The notes: a model not told the origin generated them from the sequence alone. 57,578 nucleotides of DNA from Micromonospora humi (GCF_900090105.1 NZ_FMDM01000025.1:1-57578); one strand, 5' to 3'; shown: positions 15,329 through 26,211, numbered from the stretch's first letter. Made by a program: numbers and translations.

Positions 15329-17608
15329 GTGAGCCTCGCCGTCGCGGCGCCGGCCCGTCACCCGCTCGTCGGCCGTGTCGGACTCGTCGCGGCCGCCGTC
15401 GTCGTACTCGGGGAGATGGTCTGGCTCGTCGCCGCCCTGCCCGGCGCGGCGCTGGTCAGCGACCTCGGCGCGATGACGGTCTCGACCTGGGCGGCGGTGC
15501 TCTGCGCCGGCGCGGCCCGCAAGCACCCGGCCACCCTGCGGCGGTTCTGGGGGCTCCTCGCGGCCACCATGCTGCTCGCCGCGCTCGGCCGTACGGTGTG
15601 GACTGTCGAACGCCTCGACGGCATCGACCTGCCGCACACGCCGCTGGTCGGTGGCCTCTTCACCGCCGGCATCGTCACCGGCACGGCCGCGCTGCTCTGC
15701 TCCCGGGCCGGCCCGCGCAGCGCGATCGGGCAGGCCCGCACGCTGCTCGACGGCGTGATCGTCGCGCTGGCCCTCATCCCGGTCGGCTGGGTGGTGGTGT
15801 TCCGCGACCTCGCCGACGCCGACCTGGCCGACCCGCTGCGCACATTCGGGCTGCTCTACCCGATGTTCGACCTGATGCAGCTCACCATCCTGGTGGCGGT
15901 CGCCGGGCCGGGTCGGCACATGTGGCGGGCGCTCACCGTGATCGGCGCCGGGCTGGCCATCCGGGCCGGCGCCGACGCGGTCTACGTCTCCCTCGTCGCG
16001 CACGGCAGCTACGCCCCGGGGCACCCGGTCGACGTCTGCTGGCCGCTGAGCTACCTGCTGGTCGGGCTCGCCACCCGCTACCCGCCACCGGGCGGCGGGG
16101 ACGCCGACGACGACGCCGGTGAGTCGCCGCTGCCGCCGTGGTGGCGGGTCGCCCTGCCGTACCTGCCGGTGGGCGGCGCGATCGTCGCGGTGATGCTGTC
16201 CCGGCAGCCCACCGGGCAGACCCCGCACCTGGTCTTCGTCGGCATGATGGCGCTGCTCGGCGTGCTCGCGCTGCGCCAGGGGCTGGCCGCCAACGAGAAC
16301 CTGCGGCTGGTCGCCCGGCTGCGCCGGCTCGCCTACTCCGACCAGCTCACCGGCCTGCCCAACCGGTTGACCTTCATCCGGCGGCTGCGTCGCGCGCTGC
16401 GCGAGGGCGGGCCGGTCGCCGTGGTGCTGCTCGACCTGGACGGCTTCAAGCAGGTCAACGACCGGTTCGGGCACGCCGCCGGGGACCGCCTGCTCACCAC
16501 CATCGCGGAGCGCATGCGGGACGCGATCGGCCCGGACGGGATGATCGCCCGGCTCGGCGGCGACGAGTTCGCCGTGCTGGTCGCCGGCGACCGTCCGGTC
16601 GCCCCCGAGCGGCTCGCGGTCCGGCTGCTCGCCGCGCTCGAACCGCTGCCCGGGGAGGAGGACCTCGGCGTCCACCCGTCGGCCAGCATCGGCATCGCCG
16701 AGTACGGCCCGCAGCACAGCTCGCACACCGATCTGCTCCGCGACGCCGACATCGCGATGTACGCGGCGAAGGCGGCCGGCAAGTCCGCGTGGCGCACGTG
16801 CACGCCGGAGCTGCGCGAGTCGGCGGTCAGCCGGGCCGAGTTGATCGCCGACCTGCGCCGGGCGGTCGACGAGGGTCAGTTGCTGATGGAGTTCCAGCCC
16901 ATCGTCGACCTGGCCACCGGCACGGTCCGCAGCGCCGAGGCGCTGGTCCGTTGGCGGCATCCCCGTCTCGGCGTGCTCCCCCCGGCGAAGTTCCTGCCGT
17001 TGGCCGAGGAGACCGGGCTGATCCTGGCCATCGACCGGTGGGTGATCCACGAGGCGTGCCGGGCGGCGGCGACCTGGCGCGAGCAGGCGCCCGAGGTGAC
17101 CGTGGCGGTCAACATCGCCGCCGCCCACCTGTGCCGGCCCGACCTGATCGCCACGGTCACCGGCGCGATGGGCGCGGCCGGCCTGCCGCCCCGCGCGCTC
17201 ACGCTCGAACTCACCGAGTCGGCGCTGATCGAGGGCAGCGAGGCGGTGCTCGACCGGCTGGCCCAACTGCGTGACCTCGGCATCCGCATCGCCATCGACG
17301 ACTTCGGGACCGGCTACTCGTCGCTGAGCTACCTGCATCGGATCCCGGCCACCGAACTGAAGATCGACAGGTCCTTCGTGTCCCGGCTGGACGCCGGCGA
17401 CGCCCGCGCGTACGCCACCGTGGAGATGGTCAACCGGCTGGCCGGCGCGTTCGACCTGGCGGTGGTGGCCGAGGGGGTGGAGACCGGCGCGCAGCACGCG
17501 GCGGTCACCGCGATCGGCTGCCGGCAGGGTCAGGGCTGGCGGTACGGCCGCCCGACCGCCCTGCCGGACCTGCTGCCCACGCTGACTCCCGCCGACGTCA
17601 TCCGCTGA
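15329..17608 (+). CDS. Membrane GGDEF-EAL protein (cyclic-di-GMP turnover)
   Basis: 759 residues from GTG 15329. About eight or nine hydrophobic segments fill residues 10-320. A diguanylate cyclase domain follows, with an intact GGDEF at 410-414 in RLGGDEFAVLV. The EAL phosphodiesterase domain (about 515-745) has EAL at 537-539, the metal and loop motifs ELTESAL and DDFGTGYSSLSYL, and KIDRSFV. Both active-site signatures look intact, so it could both make and cleave c-di-GMP, though one activity is often silent. The membrane part may sense an unknown signal. Confidence 0.9.
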   Translation: MSLAVAAPARHPLVGRVGLVAAAVVVLGEMVWLVAALPGAALVSDLGAMTVSTWAAVLCAGAARKHPATLRRFWGLLAATMLLAALGRTVWTVERLDGIDLPHTPLVGGLFTAGIVTGTAALLCSRAGPRSAIGQARTLLDGVIVALALIPVGWVVVFRDLADADLADPLRTFGLLYPMFDLMQLTILVAVAGPGRHMWRALTVIGAGLAIRAGADAVYVSLVAHGSYAPGHPVDVCWPLSYLLVGLATRYPPPGGGDADDDAGESPLPPWWRVALPYLPVGGAIVAVMLSRQPTGQTPHLVFVGMMALLGVLALRQGLAANENLRLVARLRRLAYSDQLTGLPNRLTFIRRLRRALREGGPVAVVLLDLDGFKQVNDRFGHAAGDRLLTTIAERMRDAIGPDGMIARLGGDEFAVLVAGDRPVAPERLAVRLLAALEPLPGEEDLGVHPSASIGIAEYGPQHSSHTDLLRDADIAMYAAKAAGKSAWRTCTPELRESAVSRAELIADLRRAVDEGQLLMEFQPIVDLATGTVRSAEALVRWRHPRLGVLPPAKFLPLAEETGLILAIDRWVIHEACRAAATWREQAPEVTVAVNIAAAHLCRPDLIATVTGAMGAAGLPPRALTLELTESALIEGSEAVLDRLAQLRDLGIRIAIDDFGTGYSSLSYLHRIPATELKIDRSFVSRLDAGDARAYATVEMVNRLAGAFDLAVVAEGVETGAQHAAVTAIGCRQGQGWRYGRPTALPDLLPTLTPADVIR

Positions 17609-17727
17609 CCGACCCGGATCGACGCGGGTCGAAGGTCCCGGGTGGGACGGGGGATTCGACCCTGCTCCCAGCACCCCGGCCGCCGCCACGATGGTTCCCG
17701 TCAACCCCCTCCAGCCGGGAGCCAGAG

Positions 17728-18360
17728 ATGAAGCGACGGACGCTCGACCTGTTGTTCAGCATCGGCGGACTGGGCCTCGCGGTCCTGCTGCTCGTCGTCG
17801 GCGTCGTCCTGACGACGAACGCCAACTTCGCCAACAACTACGTGCACGACCAGTTGGCCGCCCAGCACATCAGCTTCAAGCCGGCCGGCCAGCTCACCGA
17901 CGAGGAGAGGAAGTCGGCCTGTCTGCGCGAGTACGCCGGTCAGCAGCTCACCACCGGCAAGCAGGCCGAGTGCTACGCCAACGAGTTCATCGGCCTGCAC
18001 CTGACGTCGATCGCCGGCGGCAAGACGTACGCCGACCTCGGCGAGCCGCAGACCGCGTTGCGCGAGCAGGTGGCCCAGGCCGAGCAGGCCAAGGCCGCCA
18101 ACCTGGCCGACCTGCAGAAGCAGCTCGCCGACGTGAGCGCCCAGCGGGACACCGTGTTCAAGGGCGAGACGCTGCGCGGCCTGCTGCTCACCTCGTACGG
18201 TTTCAGCGAGTTCGGCCGTAAGGCCGAGCAGGGCGCGCTGGCCATGTACCTCGGCGCGGCGCTGCTCCTGCTGCTGTCGGCCGCCGGCCTGGTGCACGCC
18301 GTACGCACCCCGGCGAACGCGGCCTTCGCCGCCCCCGAGCAGGAGAGAATCACGAACTGA
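17728..18360 (+). CDS. Two-helix membrane protein with extracytoplasmic coiled region
   Basis: 210 residues from ATG 17728, after a GGGAG ribosome site. There is a membrane helix at about 8-30, an extracytoplasmic part with two cysteines (SACLREYAGQ and AECYANEF), a Gln/Ala-rich likely coiled coil (about 112-140), and a second membrane helix at about 172-193. It resembles a family of actinobacterial membrane proteins of unknown function. It lies 55 bases before the TipA-like regulator, in the same direction. Confidence 0.75.
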   Translation: MKRRTLDLLFSIGGLGLAVLLLVVGVVLTTNANFANNYVHDQLAAQHISFKPAGQLTDEERKSACLREYAGQQLTTGKQAECYANEFIGLHLTSIAGGKTYADLGEPQTALREQVAQAEQAKAANLADLQKQLADVSAQRDTVFKGETLRGLLLTSYGFSEFGRKAEQGALAMYLGAALLLLLSAAGLVHAVRTPANAAFAAPEQERITN

Positions 18361-18361
18361 C

Positions 18362-18392
18362 TTGACCCTCACGCCGCGGGAGGCGGCAGCCT
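18362..18392 (+). promoter_or_regulatory. MerR-type promoter candidate
   Basis: TTGACC at 18362-18367 is followed, after a 19-base spacer with an internal CCCTC..GGGAG dyad, by CAGCCT. Long spacers with a central dyad are typical of promoters twisted open by MerR-family activators. The regulator gene starts at 18415. Confidence 0.4.
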
Positions 18393-18414
18393 CGATCGGG
18401 CAAGGGAGGGAACG

Positions 18415-19173
18415 ATGGCGTACACGGTGGGAGAGGTGGCGCGTGCGGCCCGGGTGACGGTCCGCACGCTCCACCATTACGACGAGATCGGGCTGCTGCG
18501 GCCGAGCGGGCGTACCCCGGCGGGTTACCGCCGCTACGACGACGCGGACCTGGACCGCCTGCAGCTCATCCGCTACTACCGCGAGCTGGGGTTCCCGCTG
18601 GACGAGATCGCCGAGATCCTGGACGACCCGGCCGCCGACCCGGCGGCGCACCTGAGCCGGCAGCACGAGTTGCTGTCCGGGCGGATCGGCAAGCTCCAGG
18701 AGATGGTGGCGGCGATCGAGCACGCGATGGAGGCGAGGAAGGTGGGGATTCGGTTGACGCCGGAGGAGCGGTTCGAGGTGTTCGGGGACTTCAACCCGGA
18801 CGAGCACGCCGAGGAGGTCGAGCGGCGGTGGGGTGACACCGAGGCCTACCGGCAGTCGCAGGAGCGGACCAGTCGCTACTCGAAGGAGGACTGGCTGCGC
18901 AACAAGGAGGTCAACGAGGACTGGGGCCGGCGGTTCGCCGCGCTGATGGACTCGGGCGCGCCGGCCGACGGGCCGGAGGCGATGGCGCTGGCCGAGGAGC
19001 ACCGGCAGCTCATCACCGAGTGGTGGTACGACTGCCCGCTGGAGCTGCACACCGGGCTGGCCGACATGTACGTGGCGGACCCGCGGTTCACCGCGTACTT
19101 CGAGACGATCCGGCCCGGCATGGCGGCCTACCTGAACGAGGCGATCCACGCCAACGCGATCAGCCGGGCCTGA
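18415..19173 (+). CDS. TipA-like MerR-family regulator with TipAS domain
   Basis: 252 residues. Residues 1-70 form the MerR winged HTH (YTVGEVARAARVTVRTLHHY, GYRRYDDADLDRLQLI). A dimerisation coiled coil at about 75-108 follows, then a TipAS antibiotic-recognition domain from about 115 (EERFEVFGDFNPDEHAEEVERRW, then DWGRRFAALMD and PLELHTGLADMYVADPRF). TipA proteins bind thiopeptide-type drugs and other compounds and then activate their own promoter. A cysteine occurs in YDCPLELH, within the ligand domain. Confidence 0.9.
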   Translation: MAYTVGEVARAARVTVRTLHHYDEIGLLRPSGRTPAGYRRYDDADLDRLQLIRYYRELGFPLDEIAEILDDPAADPAAHLSRQHELLSGRIGKLQEMVAAIEHAMEARKVGIRLTPEERFEVFGDFNPDEHAEEVERRWGDTEAYRQSQERTSRYSKEDWLRNKEVNEDWGRRFAALMDSGAPADGPEAMALAEEHRQLITEWWYDCPLELHTGLADMYVADPRFTAYFETIRPGMAAYLNEAIHANAISRA

Positions 19174-19208
19174 CCCCGCGCCGCCGGCACTCCTGGCACG
19201 ATGACCGG

Positions 19209-19493
19209 ATGCTCATCGTCGCCGGCACCCTCTACGTCGATCCGGCCCGGCGGGACGCCTACCTGGCGTCCTGCGCCGACGCCGTCCGCGCGGCCCGCGC
19301 CGCGCCCGGCTGCGTCGACTTCGCGGTCAGCGCCGACCTGGTCGAGCCGGGCCGGATCAACGTGTACGAGCGGTGGGAGTCCGACGAGCAGCTGCTCGCG
19401 TTCCGGGGCTCCGGCCCGGACGCCGACCAGGTGACGGCGATCCTCGGCGCCGAGGTGCACAAGTTCCGCATCGCCGGCGTCGAGGCCCCGTGA
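19209..19493 (+). CDS. Antibiotic biosynthesis monooxygenase (ABM) domain protein
   Basis: 94 residues from ATG 19209. It has the compact ferredoxin-like ABM pattern: LIVAGTLYVDPARRDAYLAS, CVDFAVSADLVEPGRINVYE and RWESDEQLLAF. Such small dimers act as cofactor-free monooxygenases or as heme- or quinone-related enzymes. The substrate cannot be predicted. It lies 35 bases after the TipA-like gene and may be cotranscribed. Confidence 0.85.
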   Translation: MLIVAGTLYVDPARRDAYLASCADAVRAARAAPGCVDFAVSADLVEPGRINVYERWESDEQLLAFRGSGPDADQVTAILGAEVHKFRIAGVEAP

Positions 19494-19495
19494 GC

Positions 19496-19536
19496 GCCCG
19501 GCGTCCTGACCGCGCCGAGTCCTGACGGCGCCGGGC
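19496..19536. terminator. Possible bidirectional hairpin between convergent genes
   Basis: 8-base complementary arms (19496-19503 and 19529-19536) with a 25-base loop, in the gap between the ABM gene and the convergent gntP. The loop is large, so this is weak. Confidence 0.3.
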
Positions 19537-19642
19537 CAGGATCGCCGGGACCTCGACCGCCGGTGCCGGCTGGTCGCCGCTCGTGCTTGGCGTGCCGGGG
19601 CGGGCGCGGGTTGCGGTTGCGGTCGCGCCTGCGGACGGACGG

Positions 19643-21169
19643 CTAGATGAAGACGTCGAGCAGAAGGACGCCGAGGAAGCCGACCACCGAGATGATGGTC
19701 TCCATCACCGACCAGCTCTTGATGGTCTGCCCCACGGTCAGCCCGAAGTATTCCTTGACCAGCCAGAAACCGGCGTCGTTGACGTGCGAGAAGAACAGCG
19801 AACCGCAGCCGACCGCCAGCGCCAGCAGCGCCACCTCGGGGCCCTGGAGCGTGCCGGCCAGCGGCGCGACGATGCCGGCGGCGGTGATGGTGGCGACGGT
19901 GGCCGAGCCGGTGGCGACCCGGATGCCGACCGCGACGAGCCAGCCCAGCAGCAGCGGCGACAGGTTGGCGCCCTCGGCCGCGTCCGCGACCAGGTTGCCC
20001 ACGCCCGCGTCGACGAGCACCTGCTTGAAACCGCCGCCGGCGGCGACGATCAGCAGGATGCCGGCGATCGCCGGCAGCGAGCCGCCCAGGAAGCCGGAGA
20101 CCTGACTGCGGCTGAAGCCGTTGCGGTAGCCCAGGAAGATCATGGCGAAGATGACGCCGGCGAGCAGGGCGATGATCGGGGTGCCGGCGATGTCCAGCGC
20201 CTTGCGCCCGGCGGTGTCCTCGCCGAGGGTCAGCTCGCCGATGGCCCGCAGCAGCATCAGCGCCACCGGCAGCAGCACGGTGACCACGGCGGCCCAGAGC
20301 GCGGGGGCCCGGCGGGAGCGCGGCCCGGCCGGCTCGTCGATCGACGCGCCCGGACGCCCGGTGCCCGGGTTGACCAGGTCGTCCTCGGTGACCAGGTCGC
20401 CGTCGGCGTCGACCCGGCCGTCGCCCGGGCGGGTGGGGCTGCGGTCACCGGCGACCGCCAGGTCGCGGCGGGTGGGCAGCAGCGCCTCCGGCGCGGTGGC
20501 CGGCACGTACCGGGCGATGATGTTGCCGAAGACCGGACCGGCGATGATCACCGTGGGGATCGCCACCAGCAGGCCCAGCGCGAGCGTCTGGCCGAGGTTG
20601 GCGCCGAGCGCGTCGATCGCCACCAGCGGGCCCGGGTGCGGCGGCACCAGGCCGTGCAGCACCGACAGGCCGGCCAGCGCCGGGATGCCGATCTTCATGA
20701 GCGGCACGTCGACCCGGCGGGAGACCAGCAGCACGATCGGCACCAGCAGCACCACGCCGACCTCGAAGAAGAGCGGCAGGCCGATGAGCGCGGCCACCCC
20801 GGCCATGGCCCACGGCAGCGCGCCGCCGGAGACCCGGCCGACCACCCGTTCGACGATGCTGTCCGCCCCGCCCGACTCGGCGAGCATGCCGCCGATCATC
20901 GCGCCGAGCGCGATCAGCAGGCCGACACCGCCGACCGTGGAGCCGACCCCGCCGCTGAACGAGGTGACGATCTTGTCGGCGGAGACGCCGGCGACCACGC
21001 CCAGCACCGCGGCGCCGAGGATCAGCGCCAGGAACGGGTGCACCTTGCCCCAGGCGATGAGCAGCACCACCGCGGCGATGCCCAGCAGGGCGGCGACGAC
21101 GAGTTGGGTGTTGCCGGCGTTCGTGAGTGGTTCCGCCGGAGCGGCGAGCAGTGTTACCACGGCAATCAC
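19643..21169 (-). CDS. gntP: Gluconate permease, GntP family
   Basis: 508 residues from the GTG at 21167-21169. It is very hydrophobic with about 12-14 membrane segments and GntP features such as GKVHPFLALILGAAVLG, GLPLFFEVGVVLLVPIV and HGLVPPHPGPLVAIDALG. A charged 60-residue loop around 255-310 (SPTRPGDGRVDADGD) interrupts the middle, as in other actinobacterial GntP. It imports gluconate by proton symport. Its start lies 13 bases after the gntK stop, so the two form an operon. Confidence 0.9.
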   Translation of the reverse strand: MIAVVTLLAAPAEPLTNAGNTQLVVAALLGIAAVVLLIAWGKVHPFLALILGAAVLGVVAGVSADKIVTSFSGGVGSTVGGVGLLIALGAMIGGMLAESGGADSIVERVVGRVSGGALPWAMAGVAALIGLPLFFEVGVVLLVPIVLLVSRRVDVPLMKIGIPALAGLSVLHGLVPPHPGPLVAIDALGANLGQTLALGLLVAIPTVIIAGPVFGNIIARYVPATAPEALLPTRRDLAVAGDRSPTRPGDGRVDADGDLVTEDDLVNPGTGRPGASIDEPAGPRSRRAPALWAAVVTVLLPVALMLLRAIGELTLGEDTAGRKALDIAGTPIIALLAGVIFAMIFLGYRNGFSRSQVSGFLGGSLPAIAGILLIVAAGGGFKQVLVDAGVGNLVADAAEGANLSPLLLGWLVAVGIRVATGSATVATITAAGIVAPLAGTLQGPEVALLALAVGCGSLFFSHVNDAGFWLVKEYFGLTVGQTIKSWSVMETIISVVGFLGVLLLDVFI

Positions 21170-21182
21170 GACCTCTGGTTGG

Positions 21183-22724
21183 TCATCGGGGAGGGGCGGT
21201 CGGTGGTGGCTCCGGCGGCAGGCTCGGGGCCAGCCGTCGCAGCGACGCGAACGTGGGCACGAGCGCGTCGTACAGCTCGGAGAAGAGGGGGAGCAGCGCC
21301 GCGTAGGTGGCGGCGGCGGCGGGATCGGGGTGGACCGTCTCGTCGATCCGGACCAGGTCGGCGGCGACCTCGACCGAGGAGATCAGGCCGAGCGCCTGCA
21401 TGCCGAGCAGCGCGGCGCCGAAACCGGAGCCCTCGTGCCCGGCCGGGAAGCGCACCGGCATGCCCAGCGCGTCGGCGAGGATCTGCCGCCACAGCGGGCT
21501 GCGGGCGAAGCCGCCGCTGGCACGGACCTCGCGTACCTCGTTGCCGGCCGCGCGGACCGACGCCAGGACCAGCGCGAGCTGCTGGCAGACCCCCTCCAGC
21601 GCGGCCCGCACCAGGTGGGCGCGGCCGTGGCCGTGGGTCAACCCGATGTACGCGCCGCGCGGCAACGCGCTCCAGTGCGGCGCCCGCTCGCTGAGCAGGT
21701 ACGGCAGCATGATCAGCCCGCCGGAGCCGACCGGCGCCTGCGCGGCCAGACCGAGCAGCTCCTCCTCGGCGTCCTCGCCCAGCTCCGGGGCGAGCGCGTC
21801 GTGCGCCCACTGGAGCACGATCCCGCCGTTGTTGATCGCGCCGCCGACCACCCAACGGTCCTCGGTCAGCGCGTAGCAGAACACGCCACCGAGCGGGTCC
21901 ACGCCGGGGCGTTCCACCATCACCCGCATCGCGCCGCTGGTGCCGATCGAACAGGCGACCACGCCGGGGCGTACCGCGCCGAGGCCGAGGTTGGCCAGCG
22001 GGCCGTCACCGGCGCCCACCACCAGCGGGGTGTTCACCGGAAGGCCGGTGGCCTCGGCGGCGTCGGCGGTCAACCCGGGCAGCACGTGCGTGGTGGGGAC
22101 GAGCTGGGGGAGCTGCTCCTCGGTGATGCCGGCGACGCGCAGCGCCTCGGTGTCCCAGGCCAGCCGGTGGATGTCCATCAGGCCGGTGGCCGAGGCGACC
22201 GAATGGTCGGTGACCAGCGCCTCGGCCAGCCGCCGCAGGACGAGATCCTTGATCCCGACCCAGTGCGAGACCCGCTCGTGCAGCTTCGGCTCCTGCTCGG
22301 CGAACCAGACCAGCTTGGGCAGCGGCGCCATCGGGTGCACCGGGGTGCCGGTGCGCCGGTGCAGCGCCAGCCCGGACGGCGCGGCGCGCAGCCGCTCGGC
22401 CTGCGCGCTGGCCCGGGAGTCGGCCCAGGTGATCGACGGGGTGAGCGGGTTGCCGTCGGCGTCCAGCCCGATCAGGCTGTGCATGGCGGTGCTGAAGGAC
22501 AGGCCGGCGACCGGCTCGCCCAGCTCGTCGACGACCGCGCGGATCACCCCGAGCACGGCCTGGTAGATGAGGTCCGGGTCCTGCTCGGCCCAGCCCGGGT
22601 GGGGCTCCTCGAGCGGGTAGCCGATCGAGTGGCTGGCCAACTGCCGGCCGTCGGTGTCGAACGCGACCGCCTTGCTGCTGGTGGTGCCGATGTCCACGCC
22701 CACCACGACGGTCGGGTCGCCCAC
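21183..22724 (-). CDS. gntK: Gluconate kinase, FGGY family
   Basis: 513 residues from the GTG at 22724, with GGAGGTG just upstream. The ATP-binding FGGY fold is readable: VVGVDIGTTSSKAVAFDTDG at 7-26, the substrate loop SFSTAMHSLIGLD, ITWADSRA, and the C-terminal VRASGGFARSPLWRQILAD. It phosphorylates gluconate to 6-phosphogluconate after import by GntP. No GntR-type repressor gene is beside the pair in this window; the promoter must lie in 22725-22933. Confidence 0.9.
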   Translation of the reverse strand: MGDPTVVVGVDIGTTSSKAVAFDTDGRQLASHSIGYPLEEPHPGWAEQDPDLIYQAVLGVIRAVVDELGEPVAGLSFSTAMHSLIGLDADGNPLTPSITWADSRASAQAERLRAAPSGLALHRRTGTPVHPMAPLPKLVWFAEQEPKLHERVSHWVGIKDLVLRRLAEALVTDHSVASATGLMDIHRLAWDTEALRVAGITEEQLPQLVPTTHVLPGLTADAAEATGLPVNTPLVVGAGDGPLANLGLGAVRPGVVACSIGTSGAMRVMVERPGVDPLGGVFCYALTEDRWVVGGAINNGGIVLQWAHDALAPELGEDAEEELLGLAAQAPVGSGGLIMLPYLLSERAPHWSALPRGAYIGLTHGHGRAHLVRAALEGVCQQLALVLASVRAAGNEVREVRASGGFARSPLWRQILADALGMPVRFPAGHEGSGFGAALLGMQALGLISSVEVAADLVRIDETVHPDPAAAATYAALLPLFSELYDALVPTFASLRRLAPSLPPEPPPTAPPR

Positions 22725-22933
22725 CGGTGCACCTCCACTCGCCTCGCCGGGTGCGTCCGCCCCGCCCTGCGGCTGACGTTACCGACGCCTCCGGCGGCTC
22801 GCATGGCGAAGCGGAGCGACCGTCAATCAACCATTCGGACTAATTAGTGACTTTCGCGTGTCTTCGTACCCCTGCCCGGCCGTTGTGCAGAGTGACACCC
22901 CGATTGGTGGGCTCGCGCGGCGGAGGAGTCGGC

Positions 22934-24088
22934 GTGGCGATGACTGATTCGACGGGTTCCACATGGCGTTACCGGTGGGCGCACCGGCAGAACGAGCGGC
23001 GGCAGCGCGCGTTCCGCGCGGCCGACGAGGCGTGGCGACGCCGCGACGACGAGCTGCGCCGCCTGCGTACCCTCGCGGTTTCCTTCCACGGGTCGGAGCG
23101 GGCCGGCGTGGGCCTGCCGATGGAGCTGTCCCCCGGCGAGGTGGTCTTCTGGACGCTGCCGGCGGCGCAACTGGTCGAGGTGCGGCACACCGCGGTGCTG
23201 CCGGCCCCCGACCTGACCGTCGACCCGGACCCGCCGGTGCTGCGCCCGCGCCGCCCCGAGGGGGTCCGGGTCGTCGACGCCGGGCTGGCCGTGCTCACCA
23301 ACCGGCGCCTCGTGCTGCTCGGCGGGCGCGGCCGGCGCGACTGGGCGTACGGCCGGATGACCGGACTGTCCCACGACCCGGCGGCGCCGGTCACCCTGAT
23401 CCAGGTGCTGGACCGGCGGCGTACCTCGGGCCTGCTGCTGCCCACCGGCGCGGCGGCCGACTTCCGGTTCACGCTCACGCTGGCCTTCGCCGACGCGATC
23501 GAGCAGCGCGCCGCGGTCGTCGCCGAACTGGACGAGCTGCTCGCCGAGCACGCCGAGCTGCGCCCGCAACGCCCGGCGGTGCTCACCCCGGCCCAGGCCC
23601 GGTTCTCCGCGCGGCTGCCCGGCGGCCGGCGGACCGTGGCGGTCGGTGCGGCGCTCGCGCTGGCCGTGCCGGCGATGCTCGTCGAGTCCAACCCGCCCAC
23701 CCGGGCCGGGTCGGAACGCGCCGCCGCGGCCACCCCGGCGGCCACCGCCTCACCCGCGCCGCCGGCGGTCGCCCCCGCCGTCCGGACCCGGCCGAGCACC
23801 AGCCCGGAGCCGCGCCGCAGCCGGTCCGCGCCGGGCGGTGCCGACCCGCAGCCCGCCGTCGAGCGCCGCTGCGGCGCCCCGCCGAACCCGTTCGGGTACG
23901 ACTTCTGCGGCGGCCAGCGGATCCGCAAGCCGGCCGCCGGGGTCTGCGACTGGTTCGAGTGCGTGCCCGGGTTCTGGGCCGGCCGGGGCTGGCTGGTGCA
24001 GTGCCGCGACGGCGCGGTCAGCCGCACCGGCGGTCAGCGCGACGCCTGCGCCGGCCACCGCGGCCTGCGCCGCACCGTGTGGATGTAA
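22934..24088 (+). CDS. Membrane-anchored hypothetical protein with Cys-rich C-terminus
   Basis: 384 residues from GTG 22934, which sits 5 bases after GGAGGAG; ATG 22940 is possible. The N-terminal 230 residues are cytoplasmic, Arg-rich and mixed alpha/beta. One membrane segment follows (about 238-256, VAVGAALALAVPAMLVES), then a Pro/Ala/Ser linker. The extracytoplasmic end has six cysteines (RRCGAPPNPFGYDFCGG, VCDWFECVPGFW, VQCRDG, DACAGH). The C-terminal cysteine module recurs in actinobacterial surface proteins, but no function is known. The stop codon TAA is the first triplet of repeat copy B. Confidence 0.7.
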   Translation: MAMTDSTGSTWRYRWAHRQNERRQRAFRAADEAWRRRDDELRRLRTLAVSFHGSERAGVGLPMELSPGEVVFWTLPAAQLVEVRHTAVLPAPDLTVDPDPPVLRPRRPEGVRVVDAGLAVLTNRRLVLLGGRGRRDWAYGRMTGLSHDPAAPVTLIQVLDRRRTSGLLLPTGAAADFRFTLTLAFADAIEQRAAVVAELDELLAEHAELRPQRPAVLTPAQARFSARLPGGRRTVAVGAALALAVPAMLVESNPPTRAGSERAAAATPAATASPAPPAVAPAVRTRPSTSPEPRRSRSAPGGADPQPAVERRCGAPPNPFGYDFCGGQRIRKPAAGVCDWFECVPGFWAGRGWLVQCRDGAVSRTGGQRDACAGHRGLRRTVWM

Positions 24089-24142
24089 GGAGGGGCCCCC
24101 GGTTAACGCTTTCGGTATAGGCGGGGCCCCCGCTTAACACCC
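24086..24142. repeat. 56-base intergenic repeat element, copy B
   Basis: Inverted relative to copy A at 10726-10781 and matching its reverse complement at 47 of 56 positions. It lies between convergent genes. Its TAA at 24086-24088 ends the gene on the plus strand, and its TTA at 24103-24105 is the stop of the minus-strand gene, so the element contributes both stop codons. Confidence 0.8.
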
Positions 24143-24696
24143 CGGTCGCGCAGCGGCAGCAGGCCGGCCAGGATCAGCGCGGCGCCGACCGGCAGCAGGT
24201 CCAGGTTCACCGCGATCGCCACGAACCCGACCAGCACCAGCACCGGCGCCCACACCGGCAGCAGCCGCGTCGCCGCCGCCCGGTACAGCAGCACCAGCAG
24301 GCCCAGCTCGAACAGCGCCGGCCCACCGAACAGCACCAGGCCGGGCGTGTCCACCGCGTCGGCGAAGCGCGGGAACAGGTCACCGAGGATCACCCAGACG
24401 AACGCGGCGGCGCCGACCAGCCCGGCCAGCGCGGCCACGTCGTCCAGCGTCCGCAGCCGGCCCGACCGGGTACGCAGCAGGCCGTGCAGCCCGACGATCA
24501 GCGCGGCGAACCCGAGCACGCCGACCAGGAACAGGGTGTGCCCGGTGTTCCACGCCCAGGCGCCCTTGTCGCTGTGCCCGTCCAGGCGGTCCAGCAGGCG
24601 CAGCAGCCCGTAGCCGAGCAGCAGCGACGCCGACGTCACACCGACCGGCCGCAACCAGCGGAACGCCGCACGCGTTGGGGAATCGAGGAGGCTCAT
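24103..24696 (-). CDS. Multi-pass membrane protein, unknown function
   Basis: 197 residues from ATG 24696; GAGGAGG-like bases are not clear upstream. Six hydrophobic segments are visible, beginning with VTSASLLLGYGLLRLL and HTLFLVGVLGFAALIVGLHG and ending with two closely packed helices (LLPVWAPVLVLVGFVAIAV and GAALILAGLLPL). The last residues (RDRGVKRGPRLYRKR) are basic and partly encoded by repeat copy B. No family was recognised with confidence. Confidence 0.7.
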   Translation of the reverse strand: MSLLDSPTRAAFRWLRPVGVTSASLLLGYGLLRLLDRLDGHSDKGAWAWNTGHTLFLVGVLGFAALIVGLHGLLRTRSGRLRTLDDVAALAGLVGAAAFVWVILGDLFPRFADAVDTPGLVLFGGPALFELGLLVLLYRAAATRLLPVWAPVLVLVGFVAIAVNLDLLPVGAALILAGLLPLRDRGVKRGPRLYRKR

Positions 24697-24804
24697 TGCC
24701 TCAGCCTGTCGGCCGTCGGCCGCCGGGACATCAGGGGTCGGCCCCGCACCGCTCCCGGATGAATCCGCTCGCCTCCCGTAGGGGTGCTCGGTTAGCGTCC
24801 GGCC

Positions 24805-26207
<1,403 letters not shown>

Positions 26208-26211
<4 letters not shown>

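Noticed and set aside
13679..17704. A 1341-codon open frame on the minus strand
   Set aside because: It lies opposite the mannanase and GGDEF-EAL genes, has no domain and a biased Gly/Arg/Val composition; it is an antisense shadow caused by high GC.
20142..22847. A 901-codon open frame on the plus strand
   Set aside because: It is opposite gntP and gntK, whose motifs are clear; the frame has low-complexity Ser/Arg/Pro composition and no domain.
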